From Niveibacterium umoris (lineage in GTDB: Bacteria; Pseudomonadota; Gammaproteobacteria; Burkholderiales; Rhodocyclaceae): a stretch of DNA of 64,000 nt. Under the pieces are notes generated by a model. That model was not told the DNA's origin, searched no databases, and was given only the letters and a program-made list of their open reading frames with translations. The DNA is taken from assembly GCF_014197015.1 (NCBI RefSeq), contig NZ_JACIET010000002.1, forward strand, positions 372,001 through 436,000. The letters run 5' to 3'. The position numbers were made by a program, and so were the translations under genes. The first letter of the stretch is position 1. Each line of letters begins with the position of its first letter. Below, in pieces: positions 27,347 to 36,891 of the stretch.

Positions 27347-27943
27347 ATGCCTGACCCCGCCGCCCCACCCGCCACCGACAGCGACGAAGCGCTGATGCTC
27401 GCGTTCGCGGCAGGCGACATGGCGGCGTTCGATGCGCTGTATGCGCGGCACAAGCGGGGGCTGTATGCCTTTGTGGCGCGCCTGCTGATCGGCCAGGGGA
27501 TTGCCGTGGATGACGTGTTCCAGGATGTGTGGCTGTCGGTCGCCAAGGCGCGGGCACAGTACCGCCCCACGGCGCAGTTCCGCACCTGGCTGTTCCAGAT
27601 TGCGCGCAATCGCACGATCGATCTGCTGCGCGAGAAACGCCCGGCGCTTGCAAGCGAGCTCCAAGCCCACGACGACGATGCCGACCCCTTCGACACAATC
27701 GCCGATTCCGATACGCCCACGCCGGATATCGCACTGGACCGCAGCCAGAAAGCCGCCGCCATCGCACGTGCCATCGCCGCGCTCCCGGCGGTGCAGCGCG
27801 AAGCCTTCCTGCTGCGCGAGCACAGCGAATTGCCGCTGGAAGAGGTGGCACGTTTGACGGGCGTGAATGTCGAAACCGCAAAGAGCCGGCTGCGATACGC
27901 CGTCGCCAAACTGAGGGCCGCGCTGCGCGGCATCTGGCCATGA
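27347..27943 (+). CDS. ECF-type RNA polymerase sigma-70 factor
   Basis: 198 residues. Region 2 contains VDDVFQDVWL and TWLFQIARNRTIDLLR; region 4 reads LPAVQREAFLLREHSELPLEEVARLTGVNVETAKSRLR as an HTH. Regions 1 and 3 are absent, so it is an extracytoplasmic-function sigma. The ATG at 27347 is the first that leaves a normal N-terminus; ribosome binding is weak. The stop overlaps the next gene as ATGA, so the downstream membrane protein is co-translated and probably acts as its regulator. It presumably controls stress or envelope genes including the VWA neighbour. Confidence 0.9.
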   Translation: MPDPAAPPATDSDEALMLAFAAGDMAAFDALYARHKRGLYAFVARLLIGQGIAVDDVFQDVWLSVAKARAQYRPTAQFRTWLFQIARNRTIDLLREKRPALASELQAHDDDADPFDTIADSDTPTPDIALDRSQKAAAIARAIAALPAVQREAFLLREHSELPLEEVARLTGVNVETAKSRLRYAVAKLRAALRGIWP

Positions 27944-28869
27944 CACGCCCCACCGAATCCGCTGACTACATCGACGCGGGCGCACTGCAAGAGGTGCAGG
28001 ACGCCTACCGCGCGCTGCTGCCGGCTGAACCGGGCGCGACGCTGGATGCCCGTGTGCGCGCTGCGGTGGTGGCCGAGCTGGATGCTGACTCGGGCGCGGC
28101 TGAACGGCCGACCGCGCAAGTCATTGCGTTCCCCTGGTGGCGGCGCGCCCGTGTGCCGCTGGCCGCGGCCGCAACGCTGGTGCTCGCGGTCGGCCTCGGG
28201 CGATTCTGGTTCGATGACGGCGGCTACCGCGATGCGCCGGGTATCGCCTACGAACCGGCGCCGGCAGCCCTGCCGGCACCGGCTAGCGTCGCGGAACAGG
28301 TCGCCGCGAAGCAGGAAGTTGATGCGCGCGGCAAGACAGACGTGTCGGCCGAAAAGAAATCGGCAGAACCACAGCGCGAGGCCGCGCCGCCGCGCGCCCA
28401 AGCGGCATTCGACGCGCCGGCACCGCAGGCCTTCCCGAAGCAGGCCACCCCCGCGGCGCCGCCGCCCGCAGAGGAAGACGAAGTCCGCTATCGCAGCGCC
28501 GACCGCGCCGTCGCCAAACCCGCGCCGCCCGCAACCGCAACGCAGGCCACCGAAGCCCGCCGCGAGCGCGCCGCTGAATCCGGCGTGGCCGCCTCGGTGG
28601 CCCCGCCACCCGCACCCGCAGCAGCCCCCGCCGCCAAGGCCATCGCCAACGAAGCGCCTGCCGCGCGCCTGATGCAGAAGCGCGCGCTTGCCGAGGACAG
28701 CGCGGCAAGCCCCGACGCCGAGACCTTCGACGAAATCCGCCGCCTCATGCGCGAACAACGCCGCGACGACGCACGCGCCGTGCTCAAACGCTGGCGCGAC
28801 GCCCACCCCGGCGCTACGCTTCCGGAAGACCTGCGCGCATTCGCCGCCGAAGTCGAACGCGCACCCTAA
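27940..28869 (+). CDS. Single-pass membrane protein, probable anti-sigma or partner of the ECF sigma
   Basis: 309 residues. An N-terminal cytoplasmic part of about 58 residues is followed by one transmembrane helix (VPLAAAATLVLAVGL), a long Ala/Pro-rich low-complexity periplasmic stretch (about 90-250), and a terminal helical hairpin resembling a single TPR (FDEIRRLMREQRRDDARAVL). It overlaps the sigma stop by four bases. Such topology and coupling are typical of anti-sigma factors, but no zinc-binding anti-sigma motif is visible, so the role is inferred from context. The low-complexity region likely spans the periplasm. Confidence 0.65.
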   Translation: MTRPTESADYIDAGALQEVQDAYRALLPAEPGATLDARVRAAVVAELDADSGAAERPTAQVIAFPWWRRARVPLAAAATLVLAVGLGRFWFDDGGYRDAPGIAYEPAPAALPAPASVAEQVAAKQEVDARGKTDVSAEKKSAEPQREAAPPRAQAAFDAPAPQAFPKQATPAAPPPAEEDEVRYRSADRAVAKPAPPATATQATEARRERAAESGVAASVAPPPAPAAAPAAKAIANEAPAARLMQKRALAEDSAASPDAETFDEIRRLMREQRRDDARAVLKRWRDAHPGATLPEDLRAFAAEVERAP

Positions 28870-29012
28870 GGAAGGTCTGAACGAGTGAGCGAGAGGGATG
28901 CAGCGCAAGGCGCGGCGCGCGCAGTGACCAAGACATATCAGATGGATAGGCGCGGGAGCGAGCACGCCGCAACGCAGCGATGCGCCGTCGCAGCCACTTA
29001 TTCAGACCTTCC
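28870..29012. mobile_element. MITE-like element, 143 bp
   Basis: Terminal inverted repeats GGAAGGTCTGAAYRAGTG: 12 bp perfect (28870-28881 and 29001-29012), 18 bp with two mismatches. It lies immediately behind the stop of the membrane protein gene and before the carbonic anhydrase gene. There is no coding frame inside. Target duplication is not evident. Confidence 0.55.
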
Positions 29013-29050
29013 CTGAGCCCGGCACGGCCGGGCACCATCTGGAGCCCGCC

Positions 29051-29680
29051 ATGGCCGATCCACACGCACGCCCGAACATCACTGCCGCGCAGGCGCTCGA
29101 GCGCCTCAAGGCAGGCAACCAGCGCTTCCTCGCCGGCAAGGCGAAGTTCCCCACGGTGCAGAAGGAAGTGCTGGCCGATCTCGCCAAGGGGCAGGCGCCT
29201 TACGCCACCATCCTCGGTTGCAGCGATAGCCGGGTGCCGCCCGAACTGGTGTTCGATGCCGGCTTCGGCGAACTCTTCATCATCCGCGTCGCCGGCAATG
29301 TGCTCGGCCCGACCATCGCCGGCACCCTGCAGTACGCTGGCAGCCACCTGCATACGCCGCTCTTCGTGGTGATGGGGCACGAAGGCTGCGGCGCGGTGAA
29401 GGCGGCCCTGGCGAGCAAGTTCGAAGGTGCCGAACACGGCAGCCGGATCGAGATCCTGCTCGACAACATCGTGCCTGCCCTCGATGGGCTCGACCCGACA
29501 CAAACACTCGACCAGCTGATGCACGCAGCAGTCGAGGCCAACGTACGCTGGACGCTGCGCCAGCTGCACGATTCGCCCGAGGGGCGCGCCGCGCTCGCGC
29601 GCAACGAGATCCGACTGGTGGGCGCCATCTACGAGCTGGATTCAGGCCGGGTGCGGTTTCTCGACGACCCGGCGGGGTAA
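29051..29680 (+). CDS. Beta-class carbonic anhydrase
   Basis: 209 residues. Zinc ligands and catalytic pair are complete: C57, D59 and R61 in ILGCSDSRVPPE, and H110 with C113 in MGHEGCGAV. It interconverts CO2 and bicarbonate in the cytoplasm; no signal peptide is seen. Length and motif order fit the type with a short N-terminal arm. The ATG at 29051 has GGAG about 9 nt upstream. It is monocistronic, bounded by the MITE-like element and a 216-bp spacer containing GC-rich palindromes but nothing else recognised. Confidence 0.93.
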   Translation: MADPHARPNITAAQALERLKAGNQRFLAGKAKFPTVQKEVLADLAKGQAPYATILGCSDSRVPPELVFDAGFGELFIIRVAGNVLGPTIAGTLQYAGSHLHTPLFVVMGHEGCGAVKAALASKFEGAEHGSRIEILLDNIVPALDGLDPTQTLDQLMHAAVEANVRWTLRQLHDSPEGRAALARNEIRLVGAIYELDSGRVRFLDDPAG

Positions 29681-29896
29681 GGCAGATGCGCCGGGCGCCT
29701 TGAGCGGGCGCCGGCACGAGCCCCCTTGCGACGTAGTTCACGCCGCGGCGTCGACGCCATTGCCGGCGAGCGGGCGCGACGCACAGAATGGGCGTCCCGC
29801 GCGCGAGCCACTGCCAGCCGCCAGGACGCTACGGCCGCCACGCCGGCCCCGGCATTCGCGCGCGACGCCACCAGCAGAACTTGCCACGAGGGATCG

Positions 29897-31372
29897 ATGC
29901 TCTTCACCAGCGGCGCGTTTGCGTTCGTCTTCCTGCCGGTTGTACTCGCGCTCTTCTTCACGCTGGGCCGCTGGCGGCCGGGCTGGGCCGCGCACGTGCT
30001 GCTCATCGCTTCGTTCTACTTCTACGGCTACTGGGTGCCGCAGTTCCTGCTGCTGCTGACCGGGTCCATCCTCGGCAACTACTGGGTCGGCAAGCGCATT
30101 GCCGCCCACGCGGCCCACCCGCCGCGGGCGAAGGCCTGGCTGATCGTCGGCATCGTCGCCAACCTCGCCGCCCTCGCCTACTTCAAGTACGCCAATTTCT
30201 TTGTCGACTCGTTGGTGACCCTGAGCGGCCTGCAGCTCACGCTGGCGAAGATCACGCTGCCAATCGGGATCTCGTTCTTCACCTTCACCCAGATCGCCTA
30301 CCTGTCCGATGCGTTCCTCGGCAAGGCGAAGGACTATTCGCTGCCGCACTACGCGCTGTTCGTCACCTACTTCCCGCACCTGGTGGCCGGTCCGATCCTG
30401 CACCACGCGCAGATGATGCCGCAGTTCGATCGCGCCTCGACCTACCGCTTCAATGCGCAGAACCTGCTCGAAGGGGCCACGCTGCTGACCATCGGCCTGT
30501 TCAAGAAACTGGTCCTCGCCGATGGCGTTGCCGCCTACGCCGACGCCGTCTTCAACGGCGCGGCCGGGGGGGCGGACCCGACGCTGCGCGAAGCCTGGCT
30601 CGGCGCGCTGGCCTACACCTTCCAGCTCTATTTCGATTTTTCCGGCTATTCGGACATGGCGGTCGGCATTTCGCTGATGTTCAACATCCGCCTGCCAATC
30701 AACTTCAACTCGCCCTACCGCGCGCTGGACATCGCGGACTTCTGGCGCCGCTGGCACATCTCGCTGTCGACCTTCCTGCGCGACTACCTCTACATCCCGC
30801 TCGGCGGCAACCGGCATGGCCGCGCGCGAAGGCTGATCAATCTGTTGGTAACCATGTTGCTGGGCGGCCTGTGGCACGGCGCCAACTGGACGTTTGTCGT
30901 CTGGGGTGCGCTGCACGGGGGCTATCTGGTGCTGCATCAGCTCTACCGCGCCGCCATGCCCGCAGCGGTGCTCAGGCTGTCTGACCGGCGCTGGTACCAA
31001 TGCCTCGCGTGGCTGACCTGCTTTCTCGCCGCCGTGCTGGCGTGGATCTTCTTCCGTTCGCCTGACTTCCTGACCGCGCAGCGCATGCTGGCGGGGCTGG
31101 CGGACGCTGGCTCGGCCCACACCGGCATCCTGCCCTTGCTCTGGAACGAAGGCCTGGCGGAATCGCGCGGCTGGCTGTGGGTAGCGGTATGCGGACTGAT
31201 CGCGGTGCTGCCCTTCAACTCCAACCGCCTGGCGTCCGTCTGGCAGCGGCCCGACCTCTCGCACGCCTTGCGCTATGGGGTGCTCGGCGGCTACCTGCTG
31301 CTGTCGACCCTGCTCGTGCTCACCGGTGAGCTGCGCGCCGCAGCCAGCCCGTTCATCTACTTCAACTTCTGA
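29897..31372 (+). CDS. MBOAT-family O-acyltransferase (AlgI-like)
   Basis: 491 residues with about ten membrane segments. The family core is present: FNSPYRALDIADFWRRWHIS, the DYLYIPLGGNR block and LGGLWHGANWTFVVWGALHG with the catalytic His. AlgI-like enzymes move acetyl groups across the inner membrane for exopolysaccharide O-acetylation. GAGGGA lies 5 nt before the ATG at 29897. The SGNH gene starts 6 bp after its stop, giving the usual acetyltransferase pair. No polysaccharide biosynthesis cluster is adjacent, so the acceptor is unknown. Confidence 0.92.
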   Translation: MLFTSGAFAFVFLPVVLALFFTLGRWRPGWAAHVLLIASFYFYGYWVPQFLLLLTGSILGNYWVGKRIAAHAAHPPRAKAWLIVGIVANLAALAYFKYANFFVDSLVTLSGLQLTLAKITLPIGISFFTFTQIAYLSDAFLGKAKDYSLPHYALFVTYFPHLVAGPILHHAQMMPQFDRASTYRFNAQNLLEGATLLTIGLFKKLVLADGVAAYADAVFNGAAGGADPTLREAWLGALAYTFQLYFDFSGYSDMAVGISLMFNIRLPINFNSPYRALDIADFWRRWHISLSTFLRDYLYIPLGGNRHGRARRLINLLVTMLLGGLWHGANWTFVVWGALHGGYLVLHQLYRAAMPAAVLRLSDRRWYQCLAWLTCFLAAVLAWIFFRSPDFLTAQRMLAGLADAGSAHTGILPLLWNEGLAESRGWLWVAVCGLIAVLPFNSNRLASVWQRPDLSHALRYGVLGGYLLLSTLLVLTGELRAAASPFIYFNF

Positions 31373-31378
31373 ACGACG

Positions 31379-32374
31379 ATGCGACCTCTCGCCTGGTGCC
31401 TCGCCGGCATCGCCCTGACCGCGCTGATGCTCGAACTGCTGCTGCGCCTGCTGCCGGTGTCGACCGCCACCCTCACCGGCTATTACATCGATCCGCTGAT
31501 CCTTACTTACCCGCCGCACCATCGCTTCACGCTGTCGGAAGGCTGGGCGCTGGAACGCGCGCTCTCACACCGCGCCAACAACTACGGCTTCCTGGCAAGC
31601 GAGGACTTCGTGCCGGACGCCGCCGGCGTAGCGGTGATCGGCGACAGCTATGTCGAAGCGAACATGCTGCCGGAACCCGAGCGCGTCACCGCACGGCTGG
31701 CTGCCCGCACACCCGGCACCCGCTGGTGGGCGCTGGGCGGCCCGGGTTCGAACCTGCTCGACTATGCGCAGCGCGCCGCCTGGGCATCGCGCACACTGCA
31801 GGCACGTCGCTTTGTGTTCGTCATCGAGTCCGGCGACGTGGTGCAAGTGCGCTGCGGCTCGGGCAACATCCACGGTCTGTGTATCGACCGCGCGAGCGGG
31901 GCGGTCGTCAAAGAACCACAGCCCGGCGCCGGCACCCTCAAGTGCATCGCACGCGAGTCGGCGCTGGCGCAATACCTGTTCTCGCAGGTCAAGCTCACCA
32001 CCGAGGGCGTCGCGCGCATCTTCAAGGGCGCCGACAAGCCCCGCCCGCAGGCTCACACCGCCGAGAGCGAGGCGCTCAAGGCGATCGACCGCGCCGCGGT
32101 GGCGGCCTTCCTCGAACGCTTCAAAGCCCTCGCGCCGGCGCAGGCGGTGTTCGTCATTGCCGACCCCGTCGACCCCGACGTGCACGGCTATGGGCTGAGC
32201 CTGCTCGAACAGGCGCTTGAGCAAGCCGGTTACGCGGTGATCAAGACCGGCCCGCTGTTCCGCGAGCATGCCGCGCATAGCCGCCTGTCGTTGCGCGTGT
32301 CGCCGCAAGACGGCCACTGGAACCCGCTCGCAAGCGACCTCGTCGCCGCTGCGGTAGCCGCGCGGATGCGCTGA
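31379..32374 (+). CDS. SGNH-type acetyltransferase partner of the MBOAT protein
   Basis: 331 residues. An N-terminal membrane anchor (8-26) precedes an SGNH-hydrolase-like domain: block I AVIGDSYVE with the nucleophile Ser, a GGPGSNLLDYAQ segment and the final DGHWN with Asp/His. Proteins of this shape work with AlgI-like MBOATs to transfer acetyl groups in the periplasm, as AlgX/AlgJ do. It is 6 bp behind the MBOAT gene, so co-transcribed. A perfect 20-bp palindrome follows its stop. Substrate specificity is unknown. Confidence 0.8.
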   Translation: MRPLAWCLAGIALTALMLELLLRLLPVSTATLTGYYIDPLILTYPPHHRFTLSEGWALERALSHRANNYGFLASEDFVPDAAGVAVIGDSYVEANMLPEPERVTARLAARTPGTRWWALGGPGSNLLDYAQRAAWASRTLQARRFVFVIESGDVVQVRCGSGNIHGLCIDRASGAVVKEPQPGAGTLKCIARESALAQYLFSQVKLTTEGVARIFKGADKPRPQAHTAESEALKAIDRAAVAAFLERFKALAPAQAVFVIADPVDPDVHGYGLSLLEQALEQAGYAVIKTGPLFREHAAHSRLSLRVSPQDGHWNPLASDLVAAAVAARMR

Positions 32375-32375
32375 G

Positions 32376-32395
32376 CCCGGCCGGCGCCGGCCGGG
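32376..32395. terminator. Perfect GC-only palindrome behind the MBOAT/SGNH operon
   Basis: 20-bp self-complementary sequence made only of G and C, starting two bases after the SGNH stop. It can form a strong hairpin; no U-tract follows, so it may act as a pausing or stabilising structure rather than a classical terminator. Confidence 0.5.
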
Positions 32396-32465
32396 GCAGC
32401 GGAAGCGCGCCCCTTTCCGGTAAGCTTCCGCCCGTTCCCCGAATCACCACCGAAAGCACGCTGAA

Positions 32466-34130
<1,665 letters not shown>

Positions 34131-34158
34131 ACCGACGGACCACCTACAGGATGCCGAG

Positions 34159-35181
34159 ATGAAAGTACTGAGCGTAGATTACGACGAGGTCGTGAGGAGC
34201 ACATTCATCACGGCGTCCACTACCTATGAATACGCAATTGATAAGCTTGTCCCGTTGATTGGGCGGCTAGAAATTCAGCGAGAGTTGCAGAGTTACAAGT
34301 TCTATGAGCGACTGGCAAAGGATATTGTCAAGGGGTGCATCATGCCCCCTTTGACAATCGCCATCATCGACAGCGATCCACCGACTGCCGATGTAGCCGC
34401 TATTGGTGACTATATCGATGAAAACATAGGCAACTTCTTCATTCTCGATGGAATGCAGCGTCTAAATACCATCCGACGCGCTGCAGCAGACAGTGTTGGC
34501 GACTTCCCCCTAAATCGTCCCTTGTTTGTAAACGCGCTGATCTGCAAATCAATGGATTTGCTGCTGTACAGGATGATCACACTGAATAACGGCCAGAAGC
34601 CAATGACAGCGCGGCATCAAATTGAGATAATCGCGTCCAATGTCTACGATTTCGAAGAGTCGGATATTCCTCTTCAGGCAGAGAAGAGGAAGCCGGGCCA
34701 GAAGCGGCTCCGTGGAGCATTCAAGAAAGTCGACCTTATTAAGGCCTATTTAGCTTTCCTAACCGGAAGCGTCAATATAGACAACGAGAAGATCATTCAG
34801 GAAAAAATGGATGAGCTAATCGCGACTAAAATCATGGACTCCGACTTGGGTGAATCGGAGTCTGAGTTCGACGACGTAGTGGATTTGATTAGCGCCTGGA
34901 CGGCTAACGAACGAATAAAGAACTGGTTGCTAGTTCAGAACAATCTAATTGGTTTTAGTGCCGGCGCAAAGAAAGGTTTGCCCGCTCTGAACACCTGCAG
35001 TCCTGCTGACTTCATGTCCTCCGTGGAGGTCTTTGAGAAAGCCTTTTCCGGGATTGACGTTTCCAAGATCCGGCTAGGGATGGCGAGGAGAAAGGCAGTG
35101 GAGCATTTCATCCAGAATTACAGCAAACTGTCAATATTGGATGACTCGGAGTTGCTCGACACAATCTCTTGTGTCATCTAA
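34159..35181 (+). CDS. DGQHR/ParB-fold domain protein (DndB-like type), first gene of the islet
   Basis: 340 residues. The segment RELQSYKFYERLAKDIVKG, then PPLTIAI, then FFILDGMQRLNTI (DGMQR, 97-101) follows the core of DGQHR/DndB and ParB-like domains; the downstream MITLNNGQKPMTARHQIEI is also typical. The second residue pair differs from the canonical DGQHR (M instead of Q, Q instead of H). The C-terminal 150 residues are unassigned. The ATG at 34159 lies 28 bp after ettA. Base composition is clearly lower in G+C than in ettA and codons are less GC-biased, indicating transfer. Its stop shares one base with the next start (TAATG), so the two proteins are made together. Role in nucleic-acid sensing or modification is inference. 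Confidence 0.75.
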   Translation: MKVLSVDYDEVVRSTFITASTTYEYAIDKLVPLIGRLEIQRELQSYKFYERLAKDIVKGCIMPPLTIAIIDSDPPTADVAAIGDYIDENIGNFFILDGMQRLNTIRRAAADSVGDFPLNRPLFVNALICKSMDLLLYRMITLNNGQKPMTARHQIEIIASNVYDFEESDIPLQAEKRKPGQKRLRGAFKKVDLIKAYLAFLTGSVNIDNEKIIQEKMDELIATKIMDSDLGESESEFDDVVDLISAWTANERIKNWLLVQNNLIGFSAGAKKGLPALNTCSPADFMSSVEVFEKAFSGIDVSKIRLGMARRKAVEHFIQNYSKLSILDDSELLDTISCVI

Positions 35182-36083
35182 TGAGATCTGCACGCGACAG
35201 CGAAGCGTTTGATGAGGTAACCCTCACCGAGGCGACGTTGCTCGCCGACTGGTCGCGTTACAGACGTAGATCTGGTTCCGTTTCTCCGGCATTTGGCCTA
35301 TGTCGCCTTCTTCTCGGTGGAGTGGCCGTGAGATTCGACGGCCATGAATTCGCTCAGATGGTGAATTACATGGCTGTGGGGGCCGTACAGGGCGCGGCCC
35401 TTTCTTTGCATGACCGAGTTAAGGCCGCGCTCCCGACCTTGGGGATACAGGATCGAAACGGCGATTTTCTGCTGTATAGCGCGATGCCTGCGGTTCGAAA
35501 GTACTTGTCCGATCCCGGAGGGAATCACAGTTTTTTTACTTCGCTCCTAGACGAGGTAGCCAGAGCGGTGGTTTGTCTTGACCTCGAGCGGGGGCTTTCG
35601 GCCTTTGTGCACCTATATCGAGCACTTGAGAAACTTAGCTTCGCTTTTCCGCTCTATCACGCCCGTCAAAATGTTTCATACATGAAGGCATACGATCAGC
35701 TAAAGGGCTACTTTAAGGGAGGAGAGTTAGAGTTTTGTTCCAATTTCTCACGACAACTCTTGAGTAGAGACCCCTTGCTTGCCGGCGAGGTTTGTCGGAT
35801 GGAGTTTAACGACCCTATCTCGCCACGGATCGTTGCATACATAAATGAAAAGAATAGGCAGGCGACGGTAAGTGGCGGGCAATCGATCGATGTTTGCTTG
35901 AAGGATGCGTTCGACTTTCTCGTTACATTGAGAAACCATTATTTTCATCACCTAGCCGGGAGCAACTACAGCCTTGACTCACGTGACGTGCCGCGTCCAG
36001 ATGCTTTTTTTCTACATCCGACGAGGGTTGGTTTGAGATTGATCGGGGCGATCTTTTCGAAGATGGTAGAGGACTCCGTCTAG
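35181..36083 (+). CDS. HEPN-motif protein, second gene of the islet
   Basis: 300 residues, helical. Residues 251-256 read RNHYFH in a helix (FLVTLRNHYFHHL), matching the R-N-x3-H form of HEPN ribonucleases, with catalytic candidates R251 and H256. The N-terminal 200 residues are unassigned and show no membrane segment. Its ATG overlaps the preceding stop by one base; an upstream TTG at 35169 is less likely. Composition is as AT-rich as its partner. In defence systems HEPN proteins usually cleave tRNA or mRNA under control of a partner, and the DGQHR-like protein could be that partner. Activity is inferred from the motif alone. Confidence 0.7.
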   Translation: MRSARDSEAFDEVTLTEATLLADWSRYRRRSGSVSPAFGLCRLLLGGVAVRFDGHEFAQMVNYMAVGAVQGAALSLHDRVKAALPTLGIQDRNGDFLLYSAMPAVRKYLSDPGGNHSFFTSLLDEVARAVVCLDLERGLSAFVHLYRALEKLSFAFPLYHARQNVSYMKAYDQLKGYFKGGELEFCSNFSRQLLSRDPLLAGEVCRMEFNDPISPRIVAYINEKNRQATVSGGQSIDVCLKDAFDFLVTLRNHYFHHLAGSNYSLDSRDVPRPDAFFLHPTRVGLRLIGAIFSKMVEDSV

Positions 36084-36186
36084 CGCGCAGACGCTTCGGA
36101 TATGCTGATGACTACTCACGCTGCCGTCGAGGGGTCCGGATTTCGGCGGATGCCGGTACGCGCAGATTGCATCACATGTGCCGTTG

Positions 36187-36254
36187 ATCCGGGACTTGCT
36201 GCGCTACATCCGGTCAGCAAGTAGCCCGGATGACGGCGTAAGCCGGAATCCGGG
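36187..36254. repeat. REP-like nested hairpins behind the islet
   Basis: ATCCGGGACTTGCTG (36187-36201) pairs with CAGCAAGTAGCCCGGAT (36215-36231) apart from a 2-nt bulge. CCCGGAT (36225-36231) can alternatively pair with ATCCGGG (36248-36254) with an inner GGC-GTAA-GCC stem. Sequences of this type are dispersed in many betaproteobacterial genomes. They may terminate the islet transcript. Confidence 0.6.
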
Positions 36255-36310
36255 GCTTTCGTCAGGCGCGCCGCCACTCCCGATGTGAGGCTGAGCCGTG
36301 CAAGCGGCTG

Positions 36311-36586
36311 TTATCCGTCCGCCTCGTAAGTTCCCGGCGTCACCCCGCCGCGCGCGAGCACCTCGCGCAGGTGCTTCACCGCAGGCGGCGCGAGCGTGTT
36401 GCTGTGGTGCGGGTGGTGGACGATTTCTTCGGCGCGGCCGAGCTTGACGCGGATGCGGGCGCCGGAGAGCTGTTCGAGCTCGGCGCCAACGTGACGCAGC
36501 AGCGATTCGATGTCGCGCCAGTGCAGGTTGGCGCTGGGCGGGTCGTGGAAGATGGTGCGCAGCAGCTGGGCGTGGCGGTGACTCAT
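36311..36586 (-). CDS. HicA-like toxin-fold protein without a HicB partner
   Basis: 91 residues. The pattern MSHRHAQLLRTIFHDP, LHWRDIESLLRHVGAE, GARIRVKL and EIVHHPHH fits the dsRBD-like HicA fold, where the His in the second block is catalytic for mRNA interferase activity. Here the central His lies in LHWRD. The ATG at 36584-36586 has a GGGGG run upstream. No HicB gene flanks it, and chromosomally encoded solitary homologues of this type are common and probably not toxic. Third-position bias matches the chromosome, so it seems resident. Confidence 0.7.
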   Translation of the reverse strand: MSHRHAQLLRTIFHDPPSANLHWRDIESLLRHVGAELEQLSGARIRVKLGRAEEIVHHPHHSNTLAPPAVKHLREVLARGGVTPGTYEADG

Positions 36587-36891
36587 GGTGTACCCCCGGG
36601 TTGGGTGCCAACGCCCCGCGCCGATATCGGCGGGCTGGGGCCAAGGCACCGCAAAGACATGACGACCGTGCTCACCGTTCACCTTACTGCTGTTGAGTCG
36701 CTGAACCTGTGGCCCGGATCAAAAGCCGTGACTGCGAGGCAGGACCTGGCGGCACGCTGCACCCCTGCCCTGCACGGCATCCGGGCTCCCGAATCCACGC
36801 AGCTTGAGGGCATGGTGCTGTAGCGGCGGCACTAAGTGCCAAGCGGGAAGTGCCTGGTTGCAGTGCCTGTTCCGAACCGATCGTCCGGCGG
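36587..36891. other. 305-bp region with no supported gene
   Basis: Only out-of-frame readings without protein-like character are present on both strands. No hairpin terminator or RNA gene is apparent; the promoter of the HicA-like gene should lie at its left end. Confidence 0.5.
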
